A stretch of DNA of 64,000 nucleotides from Deltaproteobacteria bacterium (GCA_016235345.1 JACRLG010000024.1:124001-188000); one strand, 5' to 3'; positions 35,243 to 44,290 are shown, counted from the first letter of the stretch. The notes: generated from the sequence alone by a model not told the origin. Made by a program: numbers and translations.

Positions 35243-35403
35243 GGGGCTGTTTGCAAAAAAAGTTTGTCACACTTAAGGTTGCGAATTCGCCCTGCCGACA
35301 AGGCGCGCGACTGAGGTATAGCCAGCTATTCCGCAAGGAGCGCAACACAGTCGGCAGGGATGAAGACGCGACCGTTTGTAAAAATTTTTTTGCAAACAGC
35401 CCC
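35243..35403. repeat. Large nested palindrome, possible divergent member of the repeat family
   Basis: This 161-bp element is bounded by a perfect 19-bp inverted repeat, GGGGCTGTTTGCAAAAAAA (35243-35261) and its complement (35385-35403). A second perfect pair, CCCTGCCGAC/GTCGGCAGGG, lies inside. The central palindrome is ATAGC-C-AGCTAT-like. Read on the minus strand, the interior holds CTGTGTTGC and GCGCGCCTTG, words seen in the dispersed repeats. It lies between the minus-strand STAS-like gene and the VWA gene. Confidence 0.7.
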
Positions 35404-35470
35404 TAATGGAAGATTGACTTACATAGCACGAACAAAGAACCCGTACAACAGGAAAAAGCATGTTTATCGA

Positions 35471-35860
35471 TCAGCGGCGCGCGGGTTTTTTACCGAGTCC
35501 CGCCTGCCAGGCGTCCAGAAAGATTTCGGCCTCCTCCACTGTTTCCACCGTCCGGGACGGAAAGTCGGTTTCCCTGGCCCTCCGCTCCACCTGCATTTTC
35601 ACAACTGCGGAATTTACCACCCTCGCGCTCATGCCCATGCCCTTTCTGATGAGTATCTCCTGGGCCTTGGTGATCAACTGGGCGTCGTCCTGCCTTACCG
35701 GGAGGAATGCGGAAAAATCAGTCAGAACGGTGAAGCCGGGAGTGAGTTTTGAAAGCTCTTTCTTAAGATTTTCCATCACGCTCAGCTCGTCGCAGTCGTT
35801 TTTTTGGCCGAGCGTGACGTAGAGCCTGTTTTTGCCGGAATCGGCCTCGATGCGGTACAT
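35471..35860 (-). CDS. SpoIIAA/STAS-like small protein
   Basis: The 129-residue protein (MYRIEADSGKNRLYV...) has alternating strands and helices, including ENLKKELSKLTPGFTVLTDFSAF and GMSARVVNSAVVKMQVERRA, a pattern like SpoIIAA-like STAS-related domains. No phosphorylatable serine motif is evident. ATG 35860 follows GGAGG. Its function is unknown, possibly a regulatory or lipid-binding role. It directly follows nspC on the same strand (28 bp). Confidence 0.5.
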   Translation of the reverse strand: MYRIEADSGKNRLYVTLGQKNDCDELSVMENLKKELSKLTPGFTVLTDFSAFLPVRQDDAQLITKAQEILIRKGMGMSARVVNSAVVKMQVERRARETDFPSRTVETVEEAEIFLDAWQAGLGKKPARR

Positions 35861-35888
35861 GTCTGCCTCCGGTTGATTGAAGCCCCCC

Positions 35889-37025
35889 TCATGACAGCCG
35901 GTTGCGGAAATCCTCGTACGAAAAACGGCGCACCACAGAAAGCGCGCCGGAAGCATGTTTCAACACGATTGACGGCAGGCGGATGCCGTTGAAGGTGTTG
36001 TTCTTGACCATGGAATAAATGGCCATGTCGGTGAAAACCAGCCTGTCCCCGATCTTGAGCCTTTCGGGAAAGGAGTAGTCGCCTATCACGTCTCCCGCAA
36101 GGCAGGTCATGCCCGCAAGGCGATAGGTGAAAGGGAACTCCCCGTCAAGGCCCGCTCCGACTATGCAGGGCCGGTAGGGCATTTCAAGGACATCCGGCAT
36201 GTGGGCGGCGGCGGAGGTGTCAAGGACCGCGATTTTTTTGCCGTTGTCCACGATATCCAGTACGCCCGCCACCAGAAAGCCCGCGTTCAAGGCCACGGCC
36301 TCCCCCGGCTCCAGGTAGATTTGAAGATGCGGATGCCGCAGGGAGAATCCGCCGAGAACCCGGTACAGCCGGTCGATATCGTAGCCGGGGCGGGTTATGT
36401 GGTGCCCGCCGCCCAAGTTGACCCACTTCATGCCGGGCAGAAATTCCCCGAATTTCTCCTCGAAGGCGTCAAGGGTCCGTTCCAGGGAATCGGCATCAAG
36501 TTCGCAAAGGGTGTGGAAATGAAGCCCGTCGATTTCGTCCAGCAAATCGGCCCTGAAATTGGCCCTTGTGACCCCAAGCCTTGAAAACGGCCCGCATGGG
36601 TCATAGATGGCGGTCTTGACCTCGCTGTGCTCGGGATTGACCCTCATTCCGCAAGAGACCCTGCCCACGGCCCTTTCCCTGAACCGCTCCCACTGGGAAA
36701 AAGAGTTGAACACCACGTGGCCGCAGTACGACAAAAGCTCCTCGAATTCCTCTTCCTTAAAGGCCGGGGCCCCTGCGTGGACCTCGCCCGAAAACTCCTC
36801 CCTCCCCAGCCGCGCCTCATCCAGGCCGCTTGCGCAGACCCCCGCAAGATACCGGCTTATAAGCGGAAAGACGCAGAAGGCCGAGAAGCACTTTAAGGCC
36901 AGGAGAATCTTCGCCCCGGTCCTTTGGCTCACCTCGGACAGAATTTTCAGGTTGGCCTCCATAAGCCCCTCGTCGATGACGTAGGAGGGGCTGGGGACTT
37001 CATTTATCCAGTCAAACCCTTTCAT
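35889..37025 (-). CDS. nspC: Carboxynorspermidine decarboxylase
   Basis: The 378-residue protein is a PLP-dependent fold III decarboxylase of the NspC type: SPSYVIDEGLMEANL, LLALKCFSAF (the PLP lysine), GLHFHTLCE, NLGGGHHITRPGYD and TCLAGDVIGDYSF. It removes carbon dioxide from carboxynorspermidine or carboxyspermidine to give the polyamine. The gene for the preceding step overlaps its start by 4 bp (ATGA), so the two form a translationally coupled polyamine operon. Confidence 0.92.
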   Translation of the reverse strand: MKGFDWINEVPSPSYVIDEGLMEANLKILSEVSQRTGAKILLALKCFSAFCVFPLISRYLAGVCASGLDEARLGREEFSGEVHAGAPAFKEEEFEELLSYCGHVVFNSFSQWERFRERAVGRVSCGMRVNPEHSEVKTAIYDPCGPFSRLGVTRANFRADLLDEIDGLHFHTLCELDADSLERTLDAFEEKFGEFLPGMKWVNLGGGHHITRPGYDIDRLYRVLGGFSLRHPHLQIYLEPGEAVALNAGFLVAGVLDIVDNGKKIAVLDTSAAAHMPDVLEMPYRPCIVGAGLDGEFPFTYRLAGMTCLAGDVIGDYSFPERLKIGDRLVFTDMAIYSMVKNNTFNGIRLPSIVLKHASGALSVVRRFSYEDFRNRLS

Positions 37026-38200
37026 TCCGGGAAGGTTTCCGTCCAGGGGAGGCCGTGGCGGTTCAACCTTTCCATGAAAGGCGCGGGATCAAACTCCTCA
37101 ACGTTGAAAACTCCCTTGCCCCTCCACTGGCCGGTGAGCATCATAAGCGCCCCTATCATGGCCGGAACGCCCGTGGTGTAGCTGATGGCCTGGGCCCCCA
37201 CCTCCCGGAAGCATTCCGCGTGGTCGCACACGTTATAGATGTAGTATTTTTTTGGCTTGCCGTCTTTCACGCCCTCAATCAGGCAGCCTATGTTGGTCTT
37301 GCCCTGGTAGCCGTCGGCAAGGGAAGACGGGTCGGGAAGAAGGGCCTTCAGAAACTGGAGCGGAATGATGTCCACGCCGTTGTATCTTACCGGGTCGATG
37401 CGGGTCATGCCAACGTTTTCCAGGACCCTTAAGTGCGTGAGGTAGTTTTCCGAAAAGGTCATCCAGAAGCGCATCCGTTTCACCTCGGGGATGTTGACGG
37501 CCAGCGACTCCATCTCCTCGTGGTACATGAGATACATTTCCTTCGGGCCGATTTCCGGGAAATCGAAGGGCTTGTGGACCGAAAGGGGCGGGGTCTCGAT
37601 CCACTTGCCGCCTTCGTAGTATTTCCCGTTGGCCGTCACCTCGCGGATATTGATTTCCGGGTTGAAGTTGGTGGCAAAGGGGTGTCCGTGGTCGCCCGCG
37701 TTGCAGTCCATTATGTCTATGGTGTCGATGCGGTCGAAGTGGTTAATCTTTGCGTGGGCGCAGAAAACGTTGGTGACCCCCGGGTCGAAGCCGCAGCCCA
37801 GAAGCGCCATCAGGCCGCGGTCCCGGAAGCGCTCGCGGTAGTCCCACTGCCACTTGTAGCAGAACTTGGCCTCGTCCTTGGGCTCGTAGTTGGCGGTGTC
37901 CATGTAGTCGATGCCCGTTTCCAGGCAGGCGTCCATGATGGTGAGGTCCTGGTAGGGAAGGGCGACGTTCAGCACCAGATCGGGCTTTTCGGCCTTCAAA
38001 AGCGCCACCAGTTCCGGGACGTTATCGGCGTCGACCTGTGCGGTCTTTACCGGGCGCGGGGTTGATGCCGCGATTTTGTCGCATTTTTCCAGCGTTCTGG
38101 AAGCCAGCGTTATCTCGGAAAAAACTTCGGGAACCTGAGCGCATTTTTTGACAACAACGCTTCCGACGCCACCGGCCCCGATGACGAGAACTTTTTTCAT
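37022..38200 (-). CDS. Carboxynorspermidine dehydrogenase (saccharopine dehydrogenase-like)
   Basis: The 392-residue protein opens with an NAD(P)-binding motif, VLVIGAGGVGSVVVKKCAQ, and has the GCGFDPGVTNVFCAHA and NCGDHG-like segments of carboxynorspermidine/saccharopine-type dehydrogenases. It condenses a diamine with aspartate semialdehyde to the carboxy-polyamine used by the NspC partner, which it overlaps by 4 bp. ATG 38200 with a GGGAG upstream is preferred over in-frame starts at 38215 and 38305. A candidate promoter lies about 50-75 bp upstream. Confidence 0.87.
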   Translation of the reverse strand: MKKVLVIGAGGVGSVVVKKCAQVPEVFSEITLASRTLEKCDKIAASTPRPVKTAQVDADNVPELVALLKAEKPDLVLNVALPYQDLTIMDACLETGIDYMDTANYEPKDEAKFCYKWQWDYRERFRDRGLMALLGCGFDPGVTNVFCAHAKINHFDRIDTIDIMDCNAGDHGHPFATNFNPEINIREVTANGKYYEGGKWIETPPLSVHKPFDFPEIGPKEMYLMYHEEMESLAVNIPEVKRMRFWMTFSENYLTHLRVLENVGMTRIDPVRYNGVDIIPLQFLKALLPDPSSLADGYQGKTNIGCLIEGVKDGKPKKYYIYNVCDHAECFREVGAQAISYTTGVPAMIGALMMLTGQWRGKGVFNVEEFDPAPFMERLNRHGLPWTETFPE

Positions 38201-38527
38201 CAGCAAATCTCCCATGGAAATGGCTTGTTTCGGGTCTATAAAAAATAAGTATAATGCCGAACCGGAAAGTATGCAATTACATTTCAAAGCCGCCGCCCAA
38301 GGCAAACAAACCCTGGCCGAAAAGGGTGGGGCGAAGGCTCGCGGCGAATGGTGAGGCGAAAACGTCTTATGGACGCTTAAAAAGATGGTTCAAAACAGAG
38401 CGGATATTTTATCGAACCGAAAAATTGGCCACTTGCGAGTATTGTTCAAATTAAAGGTTTGTGATAGCATTCATAAATTATGCTTTGATCGGGCTTTTGC
38501 GCCAATCGGGATCGAAAGGAAATACCC
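38201..38527. other. Divergent intergenic region
   Basis: This AT-richer stretch separates the polyamine operon from the FlgO-like gene. It holds the minus-strand candidate promoter at 38248-38276 and AT-rich sequence near 38440-38490 that could contain the plus-strand promoter. I see no gene and no strong hairpin. Confidence 0.5.
38248..38276 (-). promoter_or_regulatory. Candidate promoter of the polyamine operon
   Basis: On the minus strand TTGCAT (38276-38271) and TATACT (38253-38248) are separated by 17 bp. They lie about 50 bp upstream of the carboxynorspermidine dehydrogenase ATG. Confidence 0.45.
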
Positions 38528-39580
38528 ATGCCGGTAAAGATATGCCGTGGAGCGTCTTCGCTTATCCTATGGCTTTCCGTAACGGTTTTTCTTGCAGCCT
38601 GCCTGCCCGCAAGCCTTATGGCGGGCGATCTGGAGGACGGGCTCGGCTACATGGTCAAGGACTTCGAGCGCCACATAGGCAAGGTTCCGGTCGGCCAGAA
38701 ATATTCCGTTGTCGTAAGATTCTTCAACACCGAGGAGAACAGGCAGCCGGCCCGCATCTGCTCCAGGATAGAGGCCATCATGATCTATCACTTGGTGGAG
38801 CGCTTCGCGGGCCGCGACATGATAGAGGTGCTGGACAGGGCCAGGGTGGAGGCGGCTGACGCGGAAATCGCCTTCCAGGCCGACCCCCTTAGGGGCGGAG
38901 CCGGGGAATGGGCGAAAAAATTCGGCCAGAAAAAGGGCGCGGGCTTCCTGATTACCGGAACCACCGCATTCATGAGCCGGGACTTCGAAGTATCCGCAAG
39001 CATGATAGACATAGTGAGCGGAGCAGTCGTGGCCAGCTCGCGCACGAAAATTCCGCTAAGCTCCATCGATCCCATTCTTCTGGCCGATTATCCGGGGCGT
39101 CCGGTCACGACCACCACCACCACTTATCCGACCACCACGTCCACCACCACCTATCGCGCTTATACGCCGCCCTACGTCGAGCCGCGTTCGTCCTATGTCG
39201 CCGGAGCGACCTATTCCCGCATCGACCAGGCCCAGTTGGAGGCCCTTCTCAGGAAGGCCGGTTACGAGCCCGTCGTGGTCAAGGACAGGACCCTTAGGGT
39301 GGACATGGACGGCATAAAGGTCCTGTTCTTCACCTCCGAAAACCAGATCAACCTCCAGGCCTACGCCGGTTTCAGCGGCGGGGGCGTCAGCCTGGAAACC
39401 ATCAACGAATGGAACAAGAACAAGCGTTTCTCCCACGCCTACCTGGACAAGGACAATGACCCGGCCATCGAGCTTGACCTGGACCTGGACGGCGGCTGGG
39501 TTACAGAGGAACATCTCATGAGTTTTTTCAGGCTTACGAGACTTTCCGTCACCAAGTTCAAGGCGCATATCTGGCCTTAG
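38528..39580 (+). CDS. Secreted FlgO-like protein with C-terminal YbjN domain
   Basis: The 350-residue protein has a signal segment (LILWLSVTVFLAACLPASLMA). An FlgO/CsgG-like domain follows (about 40-185), with VVVRFFNTEE, YHLVERFAGRDMIEVLDRA and KKGAGFLITGTTAF. A Thr-rich linker (about 195-210) leads to a YbjN domain with VLFFTSENQINLQAYAGFSG and NEWNKNKRFSHAYLDKDND. The C-terminal domain is closely similar to the next gene. FlgO-like proteins are outer-membrane-associated. AAAGGAA precedes the ATG. Confidence 0.62.
   Translation: MPVKICRGASSLILWLSVTVFLAACLPASLMAGDLEDGLGYMVKDFERHIGKVPVGQKYSVVVRFFNTEENRQPARICSRIEAIMIYHLVERFAGRDMIEVLDRARVEAADAEIAFQADPLRGGAGEWAKKFGQKKGAGFLITGTTAFMSRDFEVSASMIDIVSGAVVASSRTKIPLSSIDPILLADYPGRPVTTTTTTYPTTTSTTTYRAYTPPYVEPRSSYVAGATYSRIDQAQLEALLRKAGYEPVVVKDRTLRVDMDGIKVLFFTSENQINLQAYAGFSGGGVSLETINEWNKNKRFSHAYLDKDNDPAIELDLDLDGGWVTEEHLMSFFRLTRLSVTKFKAHIWP
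39107..39152 (+). repeat. Thr-codon low-complexity tract
   Basis: Repeated ACC/CCA triplets encode a threonine-rich linker in the FlgO-YbjN protein. Such a slippage-prone tract could vary in length between strains. Confidence 0.7.
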
Positions 39581-39639
39581 GGGTCTCTTCAGAATGTCGG
39601 CCCGCAAGGGAGACTGCCAACAACAAAGGGAGAAAAAAC

Positions 39640-40098
39640 ATGAAACGAATTGCCGCCGTGATGGTCATCGCCTTGTGTTTGGCAGGTTTTTCGGGTTTTC
39701 CCGCCTTTGCGGAAGACGGCGAGGCCATGACCAGCATTAACGCCGGAGTGCTTCAGGGCATAATAACCGAAGCGGGTTACAGCGCCGAACAGCAGAAGGA
39801 AAACGTGCTGAAGGTAAAAATGGGCGAGGTCACTGTGCTCTTCTTCGTCTCGGACAACTTGCAGAGCATCCAGGCCTACGCCGGTTTCAAGGGCGGGGAC
39901 GCGTCCCTCAAGAACATCAACGAGTGGAACAAGAACAAACGCTACTCAAGGGCCTACAAGGATAACGACGGCGACGCCGTGGTGGAACTGGACCTCGATC
40001 TGGAAGGAGGCGTTTCCAGAAGCCGGATCGTAAATTTCATCCAGACCGTGGCCCTTTCCGCAAAGGTTTTCAGGGAGCACATTTTCGGCGCCAATTAG
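39640..40098 (+). CDS. Secreted stand-alone YbjN-domain protein
   Basis: The 152-residue protein has a signal peptide (VMVIALCLAGFSGFPAFAE). The rest is a YbjN domain with VLFFVSDNLQSIQAYAGFKG and NEWNKNKRYSRAYKDNDGD, nearly the same signature as the C-terminal half of the preceding gene. The two are almost certainly products of a duplication. Their role is unknown; YbjN-type folds bind partner proteins. It lies about 60 bp after its paralog. Confidence 0.65.
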   Translation: MKRIAAVMVIALCLAGFSGFPAFAEDGEAMTSINAGVLQGIITEAGYSAEQQKENVLKVKMGEVTVLFFVSDNLQSIQAYAGFKGGDASLKNINEWNKNKRYSRAYKDNDGDAVVELDLDLEGGVSRSRIVNFIQTVALSAKVFREHIFGAN

Positions 40099-40140
40099 GC
40101 TCCGCAGCCCGATGATTTGCGTTCGGCCCTGAAACAGAAA

Positions 40141-40185
40141 CGCCCCCGCGAAGAATATCTCTTCCGGGGGCGTTCCTGCTTTTAT
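40141..40185. terminator. Bidirectional terminator-like hairpin
   Basis: CGCCCCCG-C-GAAGA and TCTTC-CGGGGGCG pair, followed by a T-rich stretch (TTCCTGCTTTTATTT). It lies between the convergent YbjN and UDP-glucuronate decarboxylase genes. Confidence 0.6.
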
Positions 40186-40195
40186 TTCCGGGCGT

Positions 40196-41146
40196 TCAGG
40201 CTTTTGAAAGAAGGTCGTCGAAATATTCCACCGTGCGGGAAAGGCCCTCGTCAAGGCCCACCTTAGGTTCCCAATTCAGAAGGCTCTTGGCGAGGCTTAT
40301 GTCGGGCTTTCTCTGCCTTGGGTCGTCAACGGGAAGAGGCTCGAACAGAATCTCGGATTTTGATCCCACCATTGCCCTGATTTTTTCCGCAAGCTCCAGG
40401 ATGGTGAATTCCCCCGGATTTCCAAGATTCACCGGGCCGGTCACGGAATCTCCGGTGTTCATGAGCGCAATGAAGGCTTTTATGAGATCATCCACGTAGC
40501 AAAAGCTGCGGGTCTGGCTGCCGTCGCCGTAAACGGTGATGGGCTGGTTTTTGAGGGCAGCCACGATGAAGTTGGAGACCACCCTGCCGTCGTTTTCGTG
40601 CATCCTTGGGCCGTAGGTGTTGAAGATGCGCGCCACCTTTATTCTTATGCCGTGCTGGCGGCGGTAATCGAAGAACAGGGTTTCGGCGCAGCGCTTGCCC
40701 TCGTCGTAGCAGGAGCGCGGGCCTATGGGGTTGACGTTGCCCCAGTAGGATTCCGGCTGGGGATGCACGAAGGGGTCGCCATAGACCTCGCTGGTGGATG
40801 CCTGGAAGATTTTCGCGCCCACGCGCCTGGCAAGCCCCAGTACATTGATGGAGCCGTGAACGTTCACCTTGGTGGTGGAGACCGGGTCGTTCTGGTAATG
40901 CACCGGCGAGGCCGGGCAGGCCAGGTTGTAGATTTCATCGGCCTGGGCGTAAAGAGGAAACGTGATGTCGTGGCGCAGAAGCTCGAAATCGGGGTTCCCC
41001 AGAAGATGGGCGATGTTCCGGCGGCTCCCGGTGTAGAAATTATCAACGCACAGGACCTCGCAGCCGGCCTCCATCAGGCGGTCGCAAAGGTGCGACCCAA
41101 GAAAACCCGCCCCGCCGGTCACCAGCACCCTTTTCTTGTTCGGCAC
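40196..41146 (-). CDS. UDP-glucuronate decarboxylase (UDP-xylose synthase)
   Basis: The 316-residue protein is an SDR-type sugar-nucleotide enzyme. It has the NAD motif [27 protein letters not shown], and the catalytic [11 protein letters not shown] (Tyr-x-x-x-Lys). The SCYDEGKR signature marks UDP-xylose synthase, which oxidises and decarboxylates UDP-glucuronate to UDP-xylose in the cytoplasm for surface polysaccharides. It stands alone, ending at the terminator-like hairpin; no other polysaccharide genes adjoin it. Confidence 0.88.
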   Translation of the reverse strand: MPNKKRVLVTGGAGFLGSHLCDRLMEAGCEVLCVDNFYTGSRRNIAHLLGNPDFELLRHDITFPLYAQADEIYNLACPASPVHYQNDPVSTTKVNVHGSINVLGLARRVGAKIFQASTSEVYGDPFVHPQPESYWGNVNPIGPRSCYDEGKRCAETLFFDYRRQHGIRIKVARIFNTYGPRMHENDGRVVSNFIVAALKNQPITVYGDGSQTRSFCYVDDLIKAFIALMNTGDSVTGPVNLGNPGEFTILELAEKIRAMVGSKSEILFEPLPVDDPRQRKPDISLAKSLLNWEPKVGLDEGLSRTVEYFDDLLSKA

Positions 41147-41267
41147 TTTATAGCCTTTCGGTATGTGACGTCAGCCGGTCTTTACGTTTCGTGACCCAGG
41201 CCTTATCATAAATGAAGGCGGATTAACAATATCCCGTCTTCAGCCGCCGATTTGAAAGGAGTATCCA

Positions 41268-41786
41268 ATGAAGAGGATGTCGCTGATACCGGCCCTGCTG
41301 GCGCTTTCGTTGATCGCCACGGGCTGCGCCGGGGCTTTTAAGGACTACGGGCAGGTGAGGGCCAGCCGTGAGGCGACGGACATGTTCGAGGGCGGGCGGC
41401 TTCCGGCTGACCACCGCTATTACTACGTCGGCCCCGGTTCCGAACCCGACGCCATTATCGGCATAGCGCCCGGCTACACCCTTAAAAGCCGCCTGTGGAA
41501 ACCCGTGGACCTAAATGACGCCACCCTTTCGGCTTTGATTCGCACAATGACCCGAGGCCTTTCAAGTGGAACGGCTATCTGGGGCGCGACCCTCATGGAC
41601 AAGGACGGCAGGCAGGTGGGCGTCTGGTACTCGCCGGGTGAAACCACAACGCTCCGGGTGACAGAAAAAGGCGAGGTCTTCGTCAACCCGCCCCGGCCTT
41701 CCATACTGGACGAGGGCATCTCCCCCTTTTCCCCCATGAACCGCGAACTCTACGCGCCGGAGTTGCCTCGCGTCCCGAATCGTTAG
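41268..41786 (+). CDS. Lipoprotein of unknown function
   Basis: The 172-residue protein has a lipoprotein signal (ALLALSLIATGCAG), so Cys20 is probably lipidated. The remainder is a compact domain with HRYYYVGPGSEPDAIIGIAPGY and SGTAIWGATLMDKDGRQVG. AAAGGAG precedes the ATG. I do not recognise the family. It is probably an outer-membrane or periplasmic lipoprotein and stands alone between two minus-strand genes. Confidence 0.6.
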   Translation: MKRMSLIPALLALSLIATGCAGAFKDYGQVRASREATDMFEGGRLPADHRYYYVGPGSEPDAIIGIAPGYTLKSRLWKPVDLNDATLSALIRTMTRGLSSGTAIWGATLMDKDGRQVGVWYSPGETTTLRVTEKGEVFVNPPRPSILDEGISPFSPMNRELYAPELPRVPNR

Positions 41787-41926
41787 GATGCCCGGCCTCG
41801 ATTACCGGGCCTCTTGTGCTGTCGCACCCCGGCAACGAGAAAGCCTGGGCCACCCAAGGGATAGTCAATCGACGGGTGATCTTTTCTTTCGCCTTTGCCT
41901 TTTCTCCCCCATAAATTCCGGCTTGG

Positions 41927-42054
41927 AATAAACGGCGTAAAAGCGATGAGATGCAAGGAAGCGGGGGGCGGGCGGGGAGGCCGCGTACCCCAAGGTACGC
42001 AACGACCCGCCCGACCCCCGCTGACACCGCAGCTCGCGCTTTTAGCCGTTTATT
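41927..42054 (-). repeat. Palindromic dispersed repeat, copy 5
   Basis: This 128-bp element is in reverse orientation. The outer arms are AATAAACGGC/GCCGTTTATT continued by TAAAAGC/GCTTTTA. The inner stem is GCGGGGG.../CCCCCGC-rich and the core is GTACCCCAAGGTAC. On the minus strand the words read CTGCGGTGT and CCTTGCATCTCATCG, with AGCG/CGCT closing the inner stem. Its left arm (minus strand) overlaps the stop codon of the acyl-CoA reductase gene, in the same orientation as that gene. Confidence 0.86.
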
Positions 42055-44047
42055 ACCAGTGGACGCCGCGCATGAGTGTGGCAAACATAACCGCTTCGGC
42101 TGATGGAACGGCGTCCTTGGCGTCCTTGTCGCCGGATGCCGCCTTGGAATCCGGGAACAGGTGGTAGCTGGTGTTCTGGATGATGTCGCCCACCTTGGGA
42201 AGCAGGGTGTTGACGGCCTGCCCGAAAATCCCCAGGCGGGTGGCTATGCGCTTGGGCTTTTCCACTATGGCCTGGCAGATCATTTCAGCCGCGTCGTCGG
42301 CCTTTAAGGTCGGTACGTGCTCGTAGAACTTGGTGGGCCCTATCATGGGAGTGCGCACCAGGGGCATGTTGATGATGGTGAAATAGACGTTTTTATCAAG
42401 GAATTCCGGTTGGGCGATGCGGGTGAAGGCTTCCAGGGCGGATTTCGAGGCCACGTAGGCGGAAAAACGCGGCGGCTGTACCTGCACACCGATGGAGGAG
42501 ATGTTGATGATGTGGCCCCTCTGGTTTTCCGCCATCTTGGGAAGGAAGCCAAGAATGAGTTTGAGGGCCCCGTAGAAATTGACCTGCATGCAGCGCTCGT
42601 AGTCGTGGAAGCGGTTGTAGGAAAGGGCTATGGAGCGTCGGATGGAGCGGCCCGCGTTGTTGATGAGGATGTCCACCGATCCCTGCTCTTTCAGAACCCT
42701 CTCCACCAGGCTTTCGCACGAGTTGATATCGGAAAGGTCAGCCGGGTAGATGAAGGCCTTGCCGCCCTTTTCCTCGATTTCGGCCTTGGTTTCCTCCAGG
42801 TGGGAAAGGGTGCGGGCCACCAGGAGGACCTTGCCGCCCGCCGCCGCCACCTTGAGGGCCGTGGCCTTTCCGATGCCCGATGACGCCCCGGTGATGAGAA
42901 TCACCCGGTCCTTGACAGCGCCTTTCAAGGAGCGGTCCTTGAATAGGTCGGGGTCAAGATTGCGCTCCCAGTAGTCCCAGAGGCGGAAGCCGTAGTCTTC
43001 CAGGGCCGGGCAGGCGATCCCCGAACCCTTGAGTTCCTTTATGGTGTCCTGGCAGTCGAACTTGGTGGGATAGTAAAAATAGGAAAGCATGTGCCGGGGC
43101 ACGGCGATATCCGCCAAAATGGCGTCTATTATCCTGTGGGTGGGCGGAAGGCTCGCTATTCCCTGGATGAGCCAGCGGGGGATGAGCTTGAAGAACTGGG
43201 CGTCTATGCGCATGGTGAAAAGGGGTGAGTGGGCCGCCTTGGCGAAAAGGTTCATGAGCTCGCCAACCCGAAGCGGGGCCGGGTCGGTGAGGTGGAAGCA
43301 GCGCCCGTCGAGGTCCGGCTTGTGGGCCAGAAAATCCATGGCGTTGGCCACGTAATCCACGGGCACGATGTTGATGCGCGAGCCTTCGAGGCCAACAAGG
43401 GGAACCCAGCGGGGTATGGTGTCCCGGAGTTTCTGAAGGAACTTGAAAAGGTAGTAGGGCCCGTCGATCTTGTCTATCTCGCCGGTCGTGGAGTGGCCCA
43501 CCACGATTCCTGGGCGGTAGATTCTGTAAGGAATTGAGCATTCCTTTCGCACCACGCCCTCGGACATATGTTTCGTGCGGAAATAGGGCTGTTCGTAGTT
43601 CGTGGCCTGCTCGAACATGTCCTCCCGCCACACCCCCTTGTAAAGCCCGGCTGCCGCGATGGAACTCACGTGGTGGAAACAGCCCGCGCCGATGGCCTCG
43701 GCAAGTTTCACCGCCTGCCGGGTGCCGTTGACGTTGGTTTGTTCCTGGATGGCCTCGTCTTTCAGGGTCATGTCATAGATGGCGGCCAGATGAAAGAAGT
43801 GGTCGATCTTGCCCTTCATCTTCGCAAGGGCCGGCCCCGACACCCCCAGTTTCGGCTTGGTGATGTCCCCGGACACCGGCACCAGGCGTTCGGACGCGCC
43901 CTGCCACCATTGTTTCGCAAGGCCTTCCAGCTTGGCCTTGCTGCCTTTGCGGACAAGAATATAGACGGTGGCTTCGGGGCGGGCGAGGAGGTTTTTGACC
44001 AGGTACTTTCCGATAAAGCCTGTGGCGCCCGTGACAAAATAATTCAT
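42053..44047 (-). CDS. Two-domain fatty acyl-CoA reductase (AcrA1/Maqu_2507-like)
   Basis: This 664-residue protein joins two SDR domains. Residues 1 to about 370 form an extended SDR with TGATGFIGKYLVKNLL and YFRTKHMSEGVVRK (Tyr-x-x-x-Lys). Residues about 380-600 form a classical SDR with LITGASSGIGKATAL, INNAGRS, NISSIGVQ and YVASKSAL. The length and order match bacterial two-domain fatty acyl-CoA reductases that make fatty aldehydes or alcohols from acyl-CoA. This family-level role is inferred. AAAGGAG precedes the ATG. The stop is inside repeat copy 5. Confidence 0.7.
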   Translation of the reverse strand: MNYFVTGATGFIGKYLVKNLLARPEATVYILVRKGSKAKLEGLAKQWWQGASERLVPVSGDITKPKLGVSGPALAKMKGKIDHFFHLAAIYDMTLKDEAIQEQTNVNGTRQAVKLAEAIGAGCFHHVSSIAAAGLYKGVWREDMFEQATNYEQPYFRTKHMSEGVVRKECSIPYRIYRPGIVVGHSTTGEIDKIDGPYYLFKFLQKLRDTIPRWVPLVGLEGSRINIVPVDYVANAMDFLAHKPDLDGRCFHLTDPAPLRVGELMNLFAKAAHSPLFTMRIDAQFFKLIPRWLIQGIASLPPTHRIIDAILADIAVPRHMLSYFYYPTKFDCQDTIKELKGSGIACPALEDYGFRLWDYWERNLDPDLFKDRSLKGAVKDRVILITGASSGIGKATALKVAAAGGKVLLVARTLSHLEETKAEIEEKGGKAFIYPADLSDINSCESLVERVLKEQGSVDILINNAGRSIRRSIALSYNRFHDYERCMQVNFYGALKLILGFLPKMAENQRGHIINISSIGVQVQPPRFSAYVASKSALEAFTRIAQPEFLDKNVYFTIINMPLVRTPMIGPTKFYEHVPTLKADDAAEMICQAIVEKPKRIATRLGIFGQAVNTLLPKVGDIIQNTSYHLFPDSKAASGDKDAKDAVPSAEAVMFATLMRGVHW

Positions 44048-44223
44048 GGGATGCTCCTTTGGGGGTGGGGTGGGATGACGGGGGAAGGTGAAAAGAAATA
44101 CGACGCGTAATATGAAACAATTTTCAGGGGTCTTAAGTCAATAGTTGTTATCGGGATGTAAAAAAAAGTGAAATTTTTTTCCGCAGGAAGGGCAGGGCGA
44201 AGGCCCTGGGCCAAGGCGGGAAT

Positions 44224-44263
44224 AAAAAAGGGGGAAGCCCTTTTACGTCTAAAGGCTTCCCCC
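44224..44263 (-). terminator. Rho-independent terminator of the TRAP-like gene
   Basis: GGGGGAAGCC and GGCTTCCCCC form a stem extended by TTTA/TAAA. On the minus strand TTTTTT follows directly. It lies about 30 bp past the stop of the TRAP-receptor-like gene. Confidence 0.85.
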
Positions 44264-44290
44264 CAAGGCTTGGGCAAAAAATTTACCCGA

